Shown piece after piece: positions 27,986 to 37,087 of a stretch of DNA of 64,000 nt; the first letter of the stretch is position 1, and every line of letters begins with the position of its first letter. Position numbers and translations under genes: made by a program. Source of the DNA: an uncultured Eubacteriales bacterium (lineage in GTDB: Bacteria > Bacillota > Clostridia > Peptostreptococcales > Anaerovoracaceae); NCBI GenBank assembly GCA_900315895.1, contig ONAY01000011.1, forward strand, positions 21,082 to 85,081, given 5' to 3'. The notes beneath the pieces were generated by a model. The model did not search any database, was not told the origin of the DNA, and saw only the letters and a list, made by a program, of their open reading frames with translations.

Positions 27986-29143
27986 ATGAGCAAAAAAATC
28001 ATAGCAGTAAATGCCGAACCAAAAGAGAAAAAAGTAGAATATCTGGAACTGATCTATGATCTGATATTCGTATACATAGTTGGGCGCAACAATTCCCTTT
28101 TGCAGCATATCGAGGGAGGATTCGTGTCCGGAGGAGTGTTCTTGGGATACCTTCTGGGGACACTGGCCATAATACAGATCTGGAACTTTTCCACCTTCTA
28201 TATCAACCACTATGGCAGAAACGGAGTGAGGGATCATGTATTCCTTTTTCTGAACATGTTCCTGCTGTACTTCATGGGTGAAGCCACGGACATCGCTTGG
28301 CAGTCTACGTTCTACATGTACTCCGCATCCTGGGCATTGATCCTCATAAATATTGGGATCCAGTATCTGATCGAGATCAGAAATCACAGAGATGAACCGG
28401 GAACGGTGGTGTTTCTAAAGCAGTATGCGGTCACGTTATTTGTGGAGGCAGGCCTGGTCGGGGTGCATATGTTGGTTTATACGTTTTCCGGCGCATCTAT
28501 TGCATATGTACCCATCATTTTCGGCATCGTAGCCATGCGCATCCGAGGCAAGAAGGATATGTTGGTGCCGGTTGATTTTCCGCATCTCTCGGAGAGAGCC
28601 ATGCTGTACGTGGTATTCACCTTCGGAGAGATGATCATAGTCCTTGCGACATACTTCAGAGGTGAGTTCACGCTGAACTCATTGTATTTCTCCACCATGG
28701 CCTTTATTATCGTCATAGGACTTCTTCTGAGCTACGGCCTGATGTACAACCGGCTGCTGGACAGGGAGAGGGACACGGACGGCACAGAATACATGTTTTT
28801 CCATGTCTTCCTCATATTCTCCTTAAATAACATTTCGGCGTCTCTGGAGTTCATGAGGGAGGAAGAGGTGTCGCTTGTGCCTAAGACAGTTTTCCTTGTG
28901 ATATCCTTTGTGCTGTACTTCGTATTTCTCTTCCTTCTTGGGAAGTACAACAGAGCAAAATACACATTCAGCAGTAAGTTTATCTTAGTCATGGCTTTGG
29001 TGACAGCAGGATTCGCAGCCCTGATGATCCTATTAAGACAAAACATGTACTTAAACATTGCGTTGAGTGCAGTATATGTTTTTGGAATATTTCTTACCCT
29101 GTATCTTTTATACAAGAAAAATGGGGAGCAGGATCATATTTGA
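27986..29143 (+). CDS. Low temperature requirement protein A (LtrA) family membrane protein
   Basis: 385 residues with about ten to twelve hydrophobic helices. The N-terminal signature VEYLELIYDLIFVYIVGRNN (from about residue 15) is the LtrA hallmark, and PVDFPHLSERAMLYVVFTFGEMIIV (around 195) is the second conserved block. LtrA was named from a Listeria mutant; the molecular function is unknown. It starts 3 bp after the regulator without a clear ribosome binding site, so it may depend on translation of the upstream gene. Confidence 0.85.
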   Translation: MSKKIIAVNAEPKEKKVEYLELIYDLIFVYIVGRNNSLLQHIEGGFVSGGVFLGYLLGTLAIIQIWNFSTFYINHYGRNGVRDHVFLFLNMFLLYFMGEATDIAWQSTFYMYSASWALILINIGIQYLIEIRNHRDEPGTVVFLKQYAVTLFVEAGLVGVHMLVYTFSGASIAYVPIIFGIVAMRIRGKKDMLVPVDFPHLSERAMLYVVFTFGEMIIVLATYFRGEFTLNSLYFSTMAFIIVIGLLLSYGLMYNRLLDRERDTDGTEYMFFHVFLIFSLNNISASLEFMREEEVSLVPKTVFLVISFVLYFVFLFLLGKYNRAKYTFSSKFILVMALVTAGFAALMILLRQNMYLNIALSAVYVFGIFLTLYLLYKKNGEQDHI

Positions 29144-29191
29144 TGCAGCTGAACTTAAGGAATGGCAGTGACAACTAGGGAGGACTTTGGG

Positions 29192-29674
29192 ATGAAAAAA
29201 CTAATAGATCAGCTTAACGTAGATCTTTCGGATATTTATGACAAGTACATGAGCAGGGTCAACAACGTTGCTTCATTGTTCATTGATTATGACATTCCGG
29301 AGCCATCAGAGTCAGACCTTGGAAAGAAGCCGGAAGATCCGGAGGGAGTCATAAATAACGGCATTGGCGACTGGCTCATGGAGTGTTCCTTCGATGACCG
29401 GGCAGTGCTAAGAGACATGGTGCAGAAAGAAACTGATGACCTTGGGCCCGATGAAGCAGGGGTGATGGCCATGGAGACCCTGGGCGGCAAGCTTGCAGAC
29501 AGGATCATGGAGCTTATCAACGATTGCAAAGGCGAGGTCTTTATGCTCACTGAAAAAGGCGCGGATAAGTATTATCCGGACTGGTATATCATATACTATG
29601 ATATGATCGGGATGATACATCTGAGGGAGCCTGAGGAGTGCTGGGCCCTGATCTGTGCCAACTGGAGCGACTAG
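29192..29674 (+). CDS. Unrecognised cytoplasmic protein
   Basis: 160 residues from ATG 29192, preceded by GGGAGG; an ATG 30 bases upstream in frame has no site. Acidic, helical, no signal or membrane segment. The middle part (CSFDDRAVLRDMVQKETDDLG) and the tail (YPDWYIIYYDMIGMIHLREPEEC) are not known to me. It is co-oriented with LtrA and the AlkD-like gene (21 bp downstream), so it is likely in the same transcript. Confidence 0.5.
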   Translation: MKKLIDQLNVDLSDIYDKYMSRVNNVASLFIDYDIPEPSESDLGKKPEDPEGVINNGIGDWLMECSFDDRAVLRDMVQKETDDLGPDEAGVMAMETLGGKLADRIMELINDCKGEVFMLTEKGADKYYPDWYIIYYDMIGMIHLREPEECWALICANWSD

Positions 29675-29695
29675 TTCCTCCAAAGGAGAATGCCG

Positions 29696-30400
29696 ATGAA
29701 TGAAAAGAAAAACAAGGTCGCTTCGGAACTCTTCGAAATGAGAGATCCCAAGTACGCTGAGGGACAAAGGAATATAATACCTACGGTTGATCCCGAAAGG
29801 ATCATAGGCGTGAGGACGCCGGCCCTTAGGGACTATGCCAAGGTCCTCAGCAAAGAGGAGGGGGTCAAGGTTTTTCTCGCAGATCTGCCTCATGGATTTT
29901 TTGATGAGGATCAGGTCCATGCCTTCGTGATATCTCTTGAGAAGGATTTCAACAAGTGTGCGGAGGAGGTGGAGACCTTTCTACCCTACATCGATAACTG
30001 GGCCACCTGCGACCAGATGTCTCCCAAAGTCTTCAAAAGGACTCCGGAGAAACTTCTGCCTTACATCAACAGGTGGATCGCATCCGATAAGACATACACC
30101 ATACGTTTCGGTATCAAGATGCTTATGGAACATTTCCTGGGAGACAGGTTCAGCACGGAGTATCCGGACATGGTTACAAACGTACAGTCTGATGAGTATT
30201 ATGTGAACATGATGCGGGCCTGGTATTTTGCTACAGCTCTTGCTAAGCAGTACGAGGCGGTGATCCCATATATCGAGGAAAAGCGACTGGATGACTGGAC
30301 CCATAACAAGGCCATCCAGAAGAGCATAGAAAGCTATAGAATTACCGATGAACAGAAGGCGTACCTCAGGACACTGAAGGTCGCAAAACATAATAAATAA
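29696..30400 (+). CDS. DNA alkylation repair protein, AlkD-like
   Basis: 234 residues from ATG 29696: AAGGAG is 7 bases upstream of it but only one base from the ATG at 29690. All-helical HEAT-like repeats with the family blocks GVRTPALRDYAK (about 37-48), IDNWATCDQMSPKVFK (about 100-115) and YFATALAKQYEAVIPYIE. AlkD-type proteins are glycosylases that remove bulky or cationic alkyl bases; some relatives have lost activity. The W/D in NWATCD corresponds to the conserved active-site cleft. Confidence 0.85.
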   Translation: MNEKKNKVASELFEMRDPKYAEGQRNIIPTVDPERIIGVRTPALRDYAKVLSKEEGVKVFLADLPHGFFDEDQVHAFVISLEKDFNKCAEEVETFLPYIDNWATCDQMSPKVFKRTPEKLLPYINRWIASDKTYTIRFGIKMLMEHFLGDRFSTEYPDMVTNVQSDEYYVNMMRAWYFATALAKQYEAVIPYIEEKRLDDWTHNKAIQKSIESYRITDEQKAYLRTLKVAKHNK

Positions 30401-30423
30401 AGTATTGATTCGGAGAAGGCAAG

Positions 30424-30915
30424 ATGAAAACAGCAGTCGTATATTATTCATTGGAGGGAAATACCAGATACGCAGCCGAAAAGGTGGCTGATGCCCTTGA
30501 GGCAGACATCATCGAACTCGTTCCCAAGAAGGCATACCCCGACCGGGGATTCAAAAAATTCTTCTGGGGCGGAAAGGCTGCGACCATGAAGGATAAGCCG
30601 GAGCTTGAACCCTACGGTTTCGATTCCTCGAAATATGATCTCGTAGTACTCTGCACCCCGGTCTGGGCAGGGACATTCACACCGCCCCTTAGGACATTCC
30701 TCTCAGAAAATGATTTAAGTTCTAAGCGTGTGGCGGTCGTGGCCTCCAGCAGCGGCGGGAGCGCAGAGAAGTGCATATCGCGCCTTATGGAGGCGGCCGG
30801 AGCATCATCAATTGCGGCTCAGGTGAGTCTGGTGGATCCAAAGGCAAGACCTTCTGAAGAGAATGAAAAACTTCTGAATGATTTCATAGACGAACTTGGG
30901 AGGCAAAAGGTATGA
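30424..30915 (+). CDS. Flavodoxin family protein
   Basis: 163 residues. The FMN phosphate-binding loop is near the N-terminus (VYYSLEGNTRYAAEKVA, residues 5-21). A flavodoxin-like CTPVWAGTFTPPLRTFL (about 77-93) lines the isoalloxazine. It is longer than classical short-chain flavodoxin and closer to the flavodoxin_4/WrbA-like small reductases. GGAGAAGGC precedes the ATG. The stop overlaps the ATG of corA by 4 bp. Confidence 0.85.
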   Translation: MKTAVVYYSLEGNTRYAAEKVADALEADIIELVPKKAYPDRGFKKFFWGGKAATMKDKPELEPYGFDSSKYDLVVLCTPVWAGTFTPPLRTFLSENDLSSKRVAVVASSSGGSAEKCISRLMEAAGASSIAAQVSLVDPKARPSEENEKLLNDFIDELGRQKV

Positions 30916-31829
30916 TTTTTTACAAGATCGGTAGCACCCTGGAGGAATGCAGCCAGGAAGAGGCATTAAATAATATTCCCTTCGTTGCGGTGCTGAACTC
31001 TTTAGAATGGAACGACAGAGAAGACAGCTTCGATATGGGAATAGAGATGGAAATGCAGCTTTCATCCATCACGGCTACGAGGGCTGAGGTGAACTATGAT
31101 TCCCTTACAGGAACTTTTTATCTCCCTAATCGGAACGATCCCTCTGCACCCGGTGAGGGTTTTGCATTTGCTCTGGATGAGAAGGGCATCGTCTTCGTGG
31201 ATGACGGAGATGCGGCTCTTTCCATAATACAGAGGGTGAAGAGGACCAAGAAGTGGAAGCTGCCTTCACTGGAAAGGTTTCTTTATGATTTTCTGGAGCA
31301 GATCATTCACGATGACGCCTATATGCTCAACCGTTACGAGCTTGAACTGAACCAGCTGGAGGACAAGCTTCGGGAGACGGATTCACAGGAGATCATCCTG
31401 AGACTAAATGAGATACTTGGCAGCATCAGGGATCTTAGAATGCACTATGAACAGCTTATGGATCTGGGCCAGGAACTGGAGGAGAACGAAAACAGCTTCT
31501 TCAGCGCAGACAATCTCAGGTACTTCCATCTGTTCACTGCACGCATTGCGATCCTCAGGGATACGGCAGCCTCAGTCAGAGACTACATTGTACAGCTAAG
31601 GGATTACTATGAATCACAGATGGGGCTCAAGCAGAACCGGATCATGACTCTCCTTACGGTGATCACATCCATATTTCTGCCGCTTACTCTCATAACGGGA
31701 TGGTATGGGATGAACTTCAAACACATGCCTGAACTGGAGTGGCCCTGGGCATACCCGGCACTTCTTGGAGTATTTGCGGTCATCACCATAGGCTGTATTA
31801 TCTTTTTCAAGAAGAAAAAATGGATGTAA
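30912..31829 (+). CDS. CorA family divalent cation transporter
   Basis: 305 residues. A long cytoplasmic N-terminal domain (about 1-245, with coiled coil from 135) is followed by two C-terminal helices. The GMN selectivity signature sits between them in GWYGMNFKHMPEL (about residue 270), and the tail FFKKKKWM is basic. It should mediate passive magnesium (or cobalt/nickel) uptake as a pentamer. It is coupled to the flavodoxin gene by an ATGA overlap; a functional link is not evident. Confidence 0.92.
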   Translation: MIFYKIGSTLEECSQEEALNNIPFVAVLNSLEWNDREDSFDMGIEMEMQLSSITATRAEVNYDSLTGTFYLPNRNDPSAPGEGFAFALDEKGIVFVDDGDAALSIIQRVKRTKKWKLPSLERFLYDFLEQIIHDDAYMLNRYELELNQLEDKLRETDSQEIILRLNEILGSIRDLRMHYEQLMDLGQELEENENSFFSADNLRYFHLFTARIAILRDTAASVRDYIVQLRDYYESQMGLKQNRIMTLLTVITSIFLPLTLITGWYGMNFKHMPELEWPWAYPALLGVFAVITIGCIIFFKKKKWM

Positions 31830-31880
31830 GTCTCTGGCCTGAGGATCAAAACAAGGGCGGACAAAGCGTTAGCATAAGGT

Positions 31881-31917
31881 AAAAAAACGGCCGTGGGACA
31901 TTGGGTCCCACGGCTGT
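31881..31917 (-). terminator. Terminator of the AIM24 gene
   Basis: On the minus strand the stem ACAGCCGTGGGAC/GTCCCACGGCCGT with a 5-base loop is followed by TTTTTTT. It is shared with, but less suited to, the convergent corA side. Confidence 0.85.
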
Positions 31918-31944
31918 GATTCATTTGAACTTAAACCGTCTTCA

Positions 31945-32640
31945 TCAGTTGCTGGATGAGGGCAGATAGGGTGCGAGAACGCCGGCCAGGTTCCTTGCGT
32001 TACGGGTCTGGATAAGAACTTTGCCGTAGCCGTGGAACTCGTTGACAAGACCCTCACCTGATTTAAATCCGATGGCGCCTGAAGCGATCCTGATGTTGTA
32101 GTCCAGGTTCGCATCCCATGCCACTACATGTTCGTTGTCGATCACCAGGGGCTTGTCCTCAGTTACCTGTAACTCGATCATGTCAGCAAAGGCATTGACA
32201 AGGAGGTCACCTGTTCCGGCAGTTTCCATGATGAAGAATCCGCCTGTTCCTCCCAGCAGTGCTTTGCCTGCGCTCTGGGACACCAGATTGTATGTAACGG
32301 TATCATCGCAGGCCAGGAATGCGCCGGTATTAAGCCTGTACTGTCTTGTTCCGACTTCCAGTTTGCGGATGACGCCGGAAACAGCCGGTGCGATTCCGAT
32401 CCTGCCGTGTTCAGCAGTTCCATGTGCATAGGTGATGAACATGCTCTCGCCGGAAACTATGGACTTGGCAGCGGCCTTAAGAAGTCCGCCCAGTCCCTTG
32501 GAATTGGAATTGGTCTTTCCTTCAAGTTCCACATCCTGCATATAGACCATTGAGCCACGCTCGAGTTTGATGGTCTCGCCTCTTCCGAGTTCAACTTCTG
32601 CCAATGGGTTATCAGTATCGCCGATAAGGGTAAATTTCAT
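31945..32640 (-). CDS. TIGR00266/AIM24 family protein
   Basis: 231 residues, entirely beta-strand-like with the family's glycine-rich patterns: GSMVYMQDVELEGKTNS (about 29-45), GLGGLLKAAAKSIVSGESMF (about 50-69), GTGGFFIMETAGTGDLLVNAFG-like (about 130-150) and YGKVLIQTRN near the end. AIM24-like proteins have a double-stranded beta-helix and unknown function. AGGAGGC lies upstream. A single-gene unit on the minus strand, divergent from the polysaccharide block. Confidence 0.88.
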   Translation of the reverse strand: MKFTLIGDTDNPLAEVELGRGETIKLERGSMVYMQDVELEGKTNSNSKGLGGLLKAAAKSIVSGESMFITYAHGTAEHGRIGIAPAVSGVIRKLEVGTRQYRLNTGAFLACDDTVTYNLVSQSAGKALLGGTGGFFIMETAGTGDLLVNAFADMIELQVTEDKPLVIDNEHVVAWDANLDYNIRIASGAIGFKSGEGLVNEFHGYGKVLIQTRNARNLAGVLAPYLPSSSN

Positions 32641-32806
32641 ATAATGCCTCCTTGAAAACTCTAATATAAAGAAAAAATAACACTAATAATTATATATTAT
32701 TATCATTAATTTTACAATATTTATGAGAGACAACTCTGCCTTTCTGTACAAAAATCCTCTTTCCCTCAATTTGTGGTAGTTTTAGGTATTTATTATGGAT
32801 AAAATG

Positions 32807-32880
32807 TGATATAATAACAAAAAAGTATAGGCACATGACAGACATGTGCTGTGAATGTTTTGAGTAGGTCCCATGGGACC
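32807..32880 (+). promoter_or_regulatory. Extended -10 promoter and structured leader of the first polysaccharide block
   Basis: TGATATAAT at 32807-32815 gives an extended -10; the -35 is weak (TATTTA at 32787). The leader then contains a 7-bp hairpin GCACATG/CATGTGC (32831-32849) and a perfect 14-bp palindrome GGTCCCATGGGACC (32867-32880), before AGAGG and the ATG at 32901. No riboswitch class is recognised. The AT-rich region 32641-32800 holds no gene. Confidence 0.55.
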
Positions 32881-32900
32881 GGGCTGAGAGGCACTGAAAT

Positions 32901-34298
32901 ATGTCCCCACAAACAACTGAAATTTATAGCAAAAAATATGCTTTAAGATACGGATTCGCCTTTATTGAGACGGTCATCGTTACCGTGATGTTCGCCAAGG
33001 TGTGGTACGACTTCGTAGTGGTACACAACCAGACCAACCACCTGACCGGCCTTGGAAACTTGGGAATGGCCTTCGGTATATATCTGATCATAGTCATGTT
33101 TTTCATGAAGAAGCTGGGAGGATATACCATCGGAGTCAATCGCAAGATGGTGATCCTGGCCTCACAGGTGTCTGCACTGTTTTGCGCAGACTTCGTAGAG
33201 ATCTTCATATCCATGGCCACCACCGGACAGTTCAGGTTCGGATTCATGTTCTTCAGACAGTATGCGGTTCTCTGGGCTGTGCAGTCTCTGATCACCGCAG
33301 TGCTCTCATACTTCATGGTGGACATCTACCGCAAGGTGGTACCGCCCTTAAGACTTCTGGAGATCCACGGCGAGCACAGGAACACCCTTTCGGAGAAACT
33401 CAACGAGCTGGTATATAAGTACAGGGTGGTGAAGTCCCTTCCGGCCACACTTCCCATGGATGAATTAATAAGTGAGATGGAAGATGTGGATGCAGTGCTT
33501 CTCAACGACCTGCCTTCCACGGATAAGAATCATCTGCTTAAGAAATGTTTTGAGCTGGATAAGAGGGTGTATCTGACACCGAAGCTCTCCGACATAATGG
33601 TGCGCAACTCCGAGGATCTTAACCTGGTGGATACGCCAATATATCTTTTCAGAAACAGCGGGATACCCAGGTGGAAGCTGGCGGTGAAGAGGCTCTTCGA
33701 CATAGTCTCAAGCGCTTTGGTGCTGGTCATTCTGAGCCCCATATTCGCTGTCATAGCATACCTGATCCACCACGAGGACGGGGGACCGGTATTCTTCAGA
33801 CAGGAGCGAGTGACCCAGAACGGAAGGCGCTTCATGATCCTGAAATTCCGCTCCATGATAGTGGACGCCGAGAAGGACGGAAGACCTCACCCGGCAGGGG
33901 AGGATGACCCCAGGATCACGAAGATAGGCAAGTTCATCCGTAAGACCAGGATCGACGAGTTCCCCCAGCTTGTGAACATCATCAAGGGAGACATGTCCGT
34001 GGTAGGTCCCAGACCCGAGAGATGGGAACACGTGGAGAAGTACACTGAGGACATCCCCGAGTTCAAACTAAGACTCAAGGCAAAGGCAGGTCTTACGGGA
34101 CTGGCACAGGTCTACGGCAAGTACAATACATCTGCCCTGGACAAGCTCAAGATGGACCTGATGTATATAGAGAATTTCTCACTTTTTATGGACGTGCAGA
34201 TACTGTTTGAGACTTTGAGAGTCCTCTTCCAGGGAGAGAGCACGGAAGGCTTCACTGAAGAGGCCACCAACGTTATGCACGATTACGAAGGACTGTAG
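32901..34298 (+). CDS. Polyprenyl-phosphate sugar-1-phosphate transferase (WbaP/CpsE type)
   Basis: 465 residues. About four N-terminal membrane helices (15-145), a central Rossmann-like part, then a fifth hydrophobic segment (about 265-290) leading into the C-terminal bacterial sugar transferase domain: FFRQERVTQNGRRFMILKFRS, TRIDEFPQLVNIIKGDMSVVGPRPER (about 345-375). It starts polysaccharide assembly by moving sugar-1-phosphate from a UDP-sugar to undecaprenyl phosphate. It opens the first block and is followed by a GT4 transferase after 10 bp. A second, shorter transferase of this superfamily lies at 47647. Confidence 0.92.
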   Translation: MSPQTTEIYSKKYALRYGFAFIETVIVTVMFAKVWYDFVVVHNQTNHLTGLGNLGMAFGIYLIIVMFFMKKLGGYTIGVNRKMVILASQVSALFCADFVEIFISMATTGQFRFGFMFFRQYAVLWAVQSLITAVLSYFMVDIYRKVVPPLRLLEIHGEHRNTLSEKLNELVYKYRVVKSLPATLPMDELISEMEDVDAVLLNDLPSTDKNHLLKKCFELDKRVYLTPKLSDIMVRNSEDLNLVDTPIYLFRNSGIPRWKLAVKRLFDIVSSALVLVILSPIFAVIAYLIHHEDGGPVFFRQERVTQNGRRFMILKFRSMIVDAEKDGRPHPAGEDDPRITKIGKFIRKTRIDEFPQLVNIIKGDMSVVGPRPERWEHVEKYTEDIPEFKLRLKAKAGLTGLAQVYGKYNTSALDKLKMDLMYIENFSLFMDVQILFETLRVLFQGESTEGFTEEATNVMHDYEGL

Positions 34299-34308
34299 AG
34301 AATCAACT

Positions 34309-35538
34309 ATGGCAGACAAAAAAGTTTTGATAATCAACTTTTATGCAGGAAGCCCCAGCTATGGCATGGTCTTTCGCCACTACTACCTGGCAAGGGAGTG
34401 GGCCAAGGCAGGGATCGATACGACGATCCTGGCCAGCAGCTTTTCACATCTCAGAAAGGTCAATGTGGAGATCGAACAGGACCTTCAGGAGACTGAAGTG
34501 GAGGGCGTGAAGTTCTCCTGGATCAAGGAGAACTCCTACGTCGGAAACGGGCTGGGCAGATTCAAGGCCATGATGGACTTCTCCTGGAAGATCCGCCGCA
34601 TGGCGGGGAAGATCGCCGAGAAATATAAGCCCGACGTGATCATCGCATCCTGCACCAATCCCATAGATACCTACGCGGCCCAGAAGATCGCAAAACTCTC
34701 CGGAGCCAAGCTGATCCACGAGGTGAGGGACCTGTGGCCTCTGACACTGGAATTGATGTACGGCTTCAGCAAGCTCCATCCTCTGTGCGTGGCCATGCAG
34801 GCGGCGGAGAACTCCTTCCTGAAACATTCAGATTACGTTGTATCCGTCCTTCCGAATTCCAAGGATTACATGGTGTCCCACGGGATGGCCCCTGAGAAGT
34901 TCAGGTTCATCCCTAATGGCATAGCGGAGGAGGAATGGGTTGACACCCCGGAGGCCCCTGAGAGCATCGCCGGCGTATTCAGAGATCTGAAGGAACAGGG
35001 CAAGTTCATCATCGGATTCATGGGAAGCCACACCGATTCATATTCGCTTTCCTACCTGATCGACGCAGTGCAAAAAATGGGCGACCCAGGTGTCTGCGCA
35101 GTCTTCGTAGGGAGAGGAAGAGAAAAGGCCCGATTCATTGAGATGTCCAAGAGATCCATGGCGGATAACTTCATCTTCCTGGATCCGGTGGAAAAGAGAT
35201 ACATTCCTGCCATAGCTCATGAGATGGATGTGCTCTACGTGGCAGGCAAGAGGCAGAACATATTCAAGTACGGAGTGGCCATGAACAAGATGTTTGACTC
35301 CATGATGTCCGGCCGCCCCATACTGTATGCCATAGATGCTCCCAACAACTATATCTCAGAGTATAACTGCGGCATTAGCTGTGAACCTGAGAACTCAGAT
35401 GCTCTTATGGAAGGCATCACAAAACTCAGGGAGATGACAGAGGCTGAAAGGGAAAAGATGGGAGAGAACGGAAGACAGGCCGTTCTTGAACATTTCACCT
35501 ACAGGACCATTGCGGAACAGTTCAGAGAACTGTTCTAG
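34309..35538 (+). CDS. Glycosyltransferase family 4 (WbuB-like)
   Basis: 409 residues. GT-B fold: an N-terminal acceptor domain beginning VLIINFYAGSPSYGMVFRHYYLAREW and a C-terminal donor domain with FIIGFMGSHTDSYSLSYL and the glutamate-containing block YGVAMNKMFDSMMSGRPILYA. The N-terminal pattern resembles WbuB/L-fucosamine transferases, but the donor cannot be deduced. It transfers a sugar from a nucleotide donor to the lipid-linked intermediate at the inner membrane face. Probably cotranscribed with the initiating transferase 10 bp upstream. Confidence 0.87.
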   Translation: MADKKVLIINFYAGSPSYGMVFRHYYLAREWAKAGIDTTILASSFSHLRKVNVEIEQDLQETEVEGVKFSWIKENSYVGNGLGRFKAMMDFSWKIRRMAGKIAEKYKPDVIIASCTNPIDTYAAQKIAKLSGAKLIHEVRDLWPLTLELMYGFSKLHPLCVAMQAAENSFLKHSDYVVSVLPNSKDYMVSHGMAPEKFRFIPNGIAEEEWVDTPEAPESIAGVFRDLKEQGKFIIGFMGSHTDSYSLSYLIDAVQKMGDPGVCAVFVGRGREKARFIEMSKRSMADNFIFLDPVEKRYIPAIAHEMDVLYVAGKRQNIFKYGVAMNKMFDSMMSGRPILYAIDAPNNYISEYNCGISCEPENSDALMEGITKLREMTEAEREKMGENGRQAVLEHFTYRTIAEQFRELF

Positions 35539-35553
35539 ATGGCATCAAGACAG

Positions 35554-35582
35554 TTGCGGGGACGGAAGTTTTTTGCTATAAT
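35554..35582 (+). promoter_or_regulatory. Promoter of the UDP-sugar dehydrogenase gene
   Basis: TTGCGG (35554-35559), a 17-bp spacer and TGCTATAAT (35574-35582), an extended -10. The ATG at 35635 is about 50 bp downstream. Confidence 0.7.
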
Positions 35583-35634
35583 ATATCGGCTTTAAATGTC
35601 GATCATGAACATAGATCAAGAGGAGAATGATCAA

Positions 35635-36960
35635 ATGCAATTCAACAATATTTATCAGGGACTGATCAACGGAACAGAGAAACTTGCCCTCGTGGGCCTT
35701 GGCTACGTGGGAATGCCTATCGCAGTGGAATTCGCCAAGCATGTGAACGTCATCGGATTTGACATCAACGAGAAGCGCGTCAACGAGTACGCTAACGGTA
35801 TCGATTCCACCAACGAAGTGGGAGATGCCATAAAGAACACCACAGTGGACTTCACAGCAGATCCCACACGTCTCAAGGAAGCAAGATTCATCATCGTTGC
35901 GGTTCCCACACCTGTAAATCAGGACACTACACCTGACCTTCGTCCGGTCCAGGGAGCATCCAGGACAGTTGGACAGAACCTTACACCGGGAAGCATCGTA
36001 GTGTTCGAATCCACAGTATATCCCGGAGTCACCGAGGACGTCTGCGTACCCATCATCGAGAAGGAAAGCGGCCTCAAGTGCGGAGTTGACTGGAAGATCG
36101 GATACAGCCCGGAAAGGATCAACCCCGGTGACCGCGTCCACACGCTGACCAACATCCGCAAGATCGTATCCGGCATGGATGAGGAATCCGCCAGAGAGAT
36201 CAAAAAAGTTTACGACATCGTGATCAAGGCAGGCACAGTTCCCGTTTCGACCATCAAGACTGCAGAAGCGGTCAAGGTCGTAGAGAACAGCCAGCGCGAC
36301 ATAAATATCGCTTTCATGAACGAGATCGCCATGATCTGCGACAAGATGGGGATCGATACAGACGAAGTGCTCTACGGCATGAATTCCAAGTGGAACGCAC
36401 TGGGCTTCAAGCCGGGCCTGGTAGGCGGACACTGCATCGGAGTCGACCCGTACTATCTGACAAACGCTGCTGAGATGCTGGGATATCACTCACAGATCAT
36501 CTTAAACGGCCGCAAGGTCAACGACAGCATGGGCGGTTACGTTGCAGACGCAGCCATCAAGCAGATGATCGAGGCTGGACTTGCACCCAAGAAGGCTACA
36601 GTAGTCATCTGGGGAATCACCTTCAAGGAGAACTGCCCGGATACACGTAACAGCAAGGTGGTTGACATCATCAACCGTCTTAAGGAGTATGACATCGTGC
36701 CCTACGTGGCAGATTCCTGGGCTGACGCAGATGTGGCAAAGAAGGAGTACGGAGTTGATCTGGTGCCCTTCGATGAACTGCCTAAGGCTGACTGCCTCAT
36801 CGTAGCCGTGGGACATAACGAGTTCCGCTCTATGTCCATGAGACAGCTCAAGGACAAGTTCAAGGAAGGCCCCGATGAGGAGAAGGTCCTCATCGACGTC
36901 AAGAGCCTCTACAGGATGGACGAGCTCAAGGCTTCAGGCATGAGATGGTGGAGACTGTAG
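35635..36960 (+). CDS. UDP-N-acetylhexosamine 6-dehydrogenase (WbpA/TviB type)
   Basis: 441 residues from ATG 35635, preceded by GAGGAG; the in-frame ATG at 35596 has no site. NAD-binding GLGYVG at residues 21-26. The catalytic cysteine is in GGHCIGVDPYYL (about 265). The C-terminal substrate domain has GITFKENCPDTRNSKVVDII. The NAD-dependent four-electron oxidation of UDP-GlcNAc or UDP-GalNAc gives the uronic acid. The TviB/WbpA clade is suggested by VAVPTPVNQDTTPDL and by the presence of WbpB, E, D and I homologues in the second block. It has its own promoter and terminator. Confidence 0.9.
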   Translation: MQFNNIYQGLINGTEKLALVGLGYVGMPIAVEFAKHVNVIGFDINEKRVNEYANGIDSTNEVGDAIKNTTVDFTADPTRLKEARFIIVAVPTPVNQDTTPDLRPVQGASRTVGQNLTPGSIVVFESTVYPGVTEDVCVPIIEKESGLKCGVDWKIGYSPERINPGDRVHTLTNIRKIVSGMDEESAREIKKVYDIVIKAGTVPVSTIKTAEAVKVVENSQRDINIAFMNEIAMICDKMGIDTDEVLYGMNSKWNALGFKPGLVGGHCIGVDPYYLTNAAEMLGYHSQIILNGRKVNDSMGGYVADAAIKQMIEAGLAPKKATVVIWGITFKENCPDTRNSKVVDIINRLKEYDIVPYVADSWADADVAKKEYGVDLVPFDELPKADCLIVAVGHNEFRSMSMRQLKDKFKEGPDEEKVLIDVKSLYRMDELKASGMRWWRL

Positions 36961-36991
36961 GTTTCTGATACAAGAATAAAAAGATCATTTT

Positions 36992-37026
36992 AACCCGGAA
37001 GAGGGCAAACCTTTTCCGGGTTTTTC
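36992..37026 (+). terminator. Terminator of the first polysaccharide block
   Basis: Stem AACCCGGAA/TTCCGGGTT followed by TTTTTC, 32 bp after the dehydrogenase stop. Confidence 0.85.
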
Positions 37027-37087
37027 TATGAGAAAACTATGCCTAAATCCTGTTCTTATGTGTTACAATCAATCAGGGAGGATCACC

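Noticed and set aside
32882-32893. CTGAGAGGCA, reminiscent of the TPP riboswitch core
   Set aside because: The second conserved TPP block (ACCTGATCTGG-type) and the P1 stem are absent, and the downstream gene is a sugar transferase, not thiamine-related.
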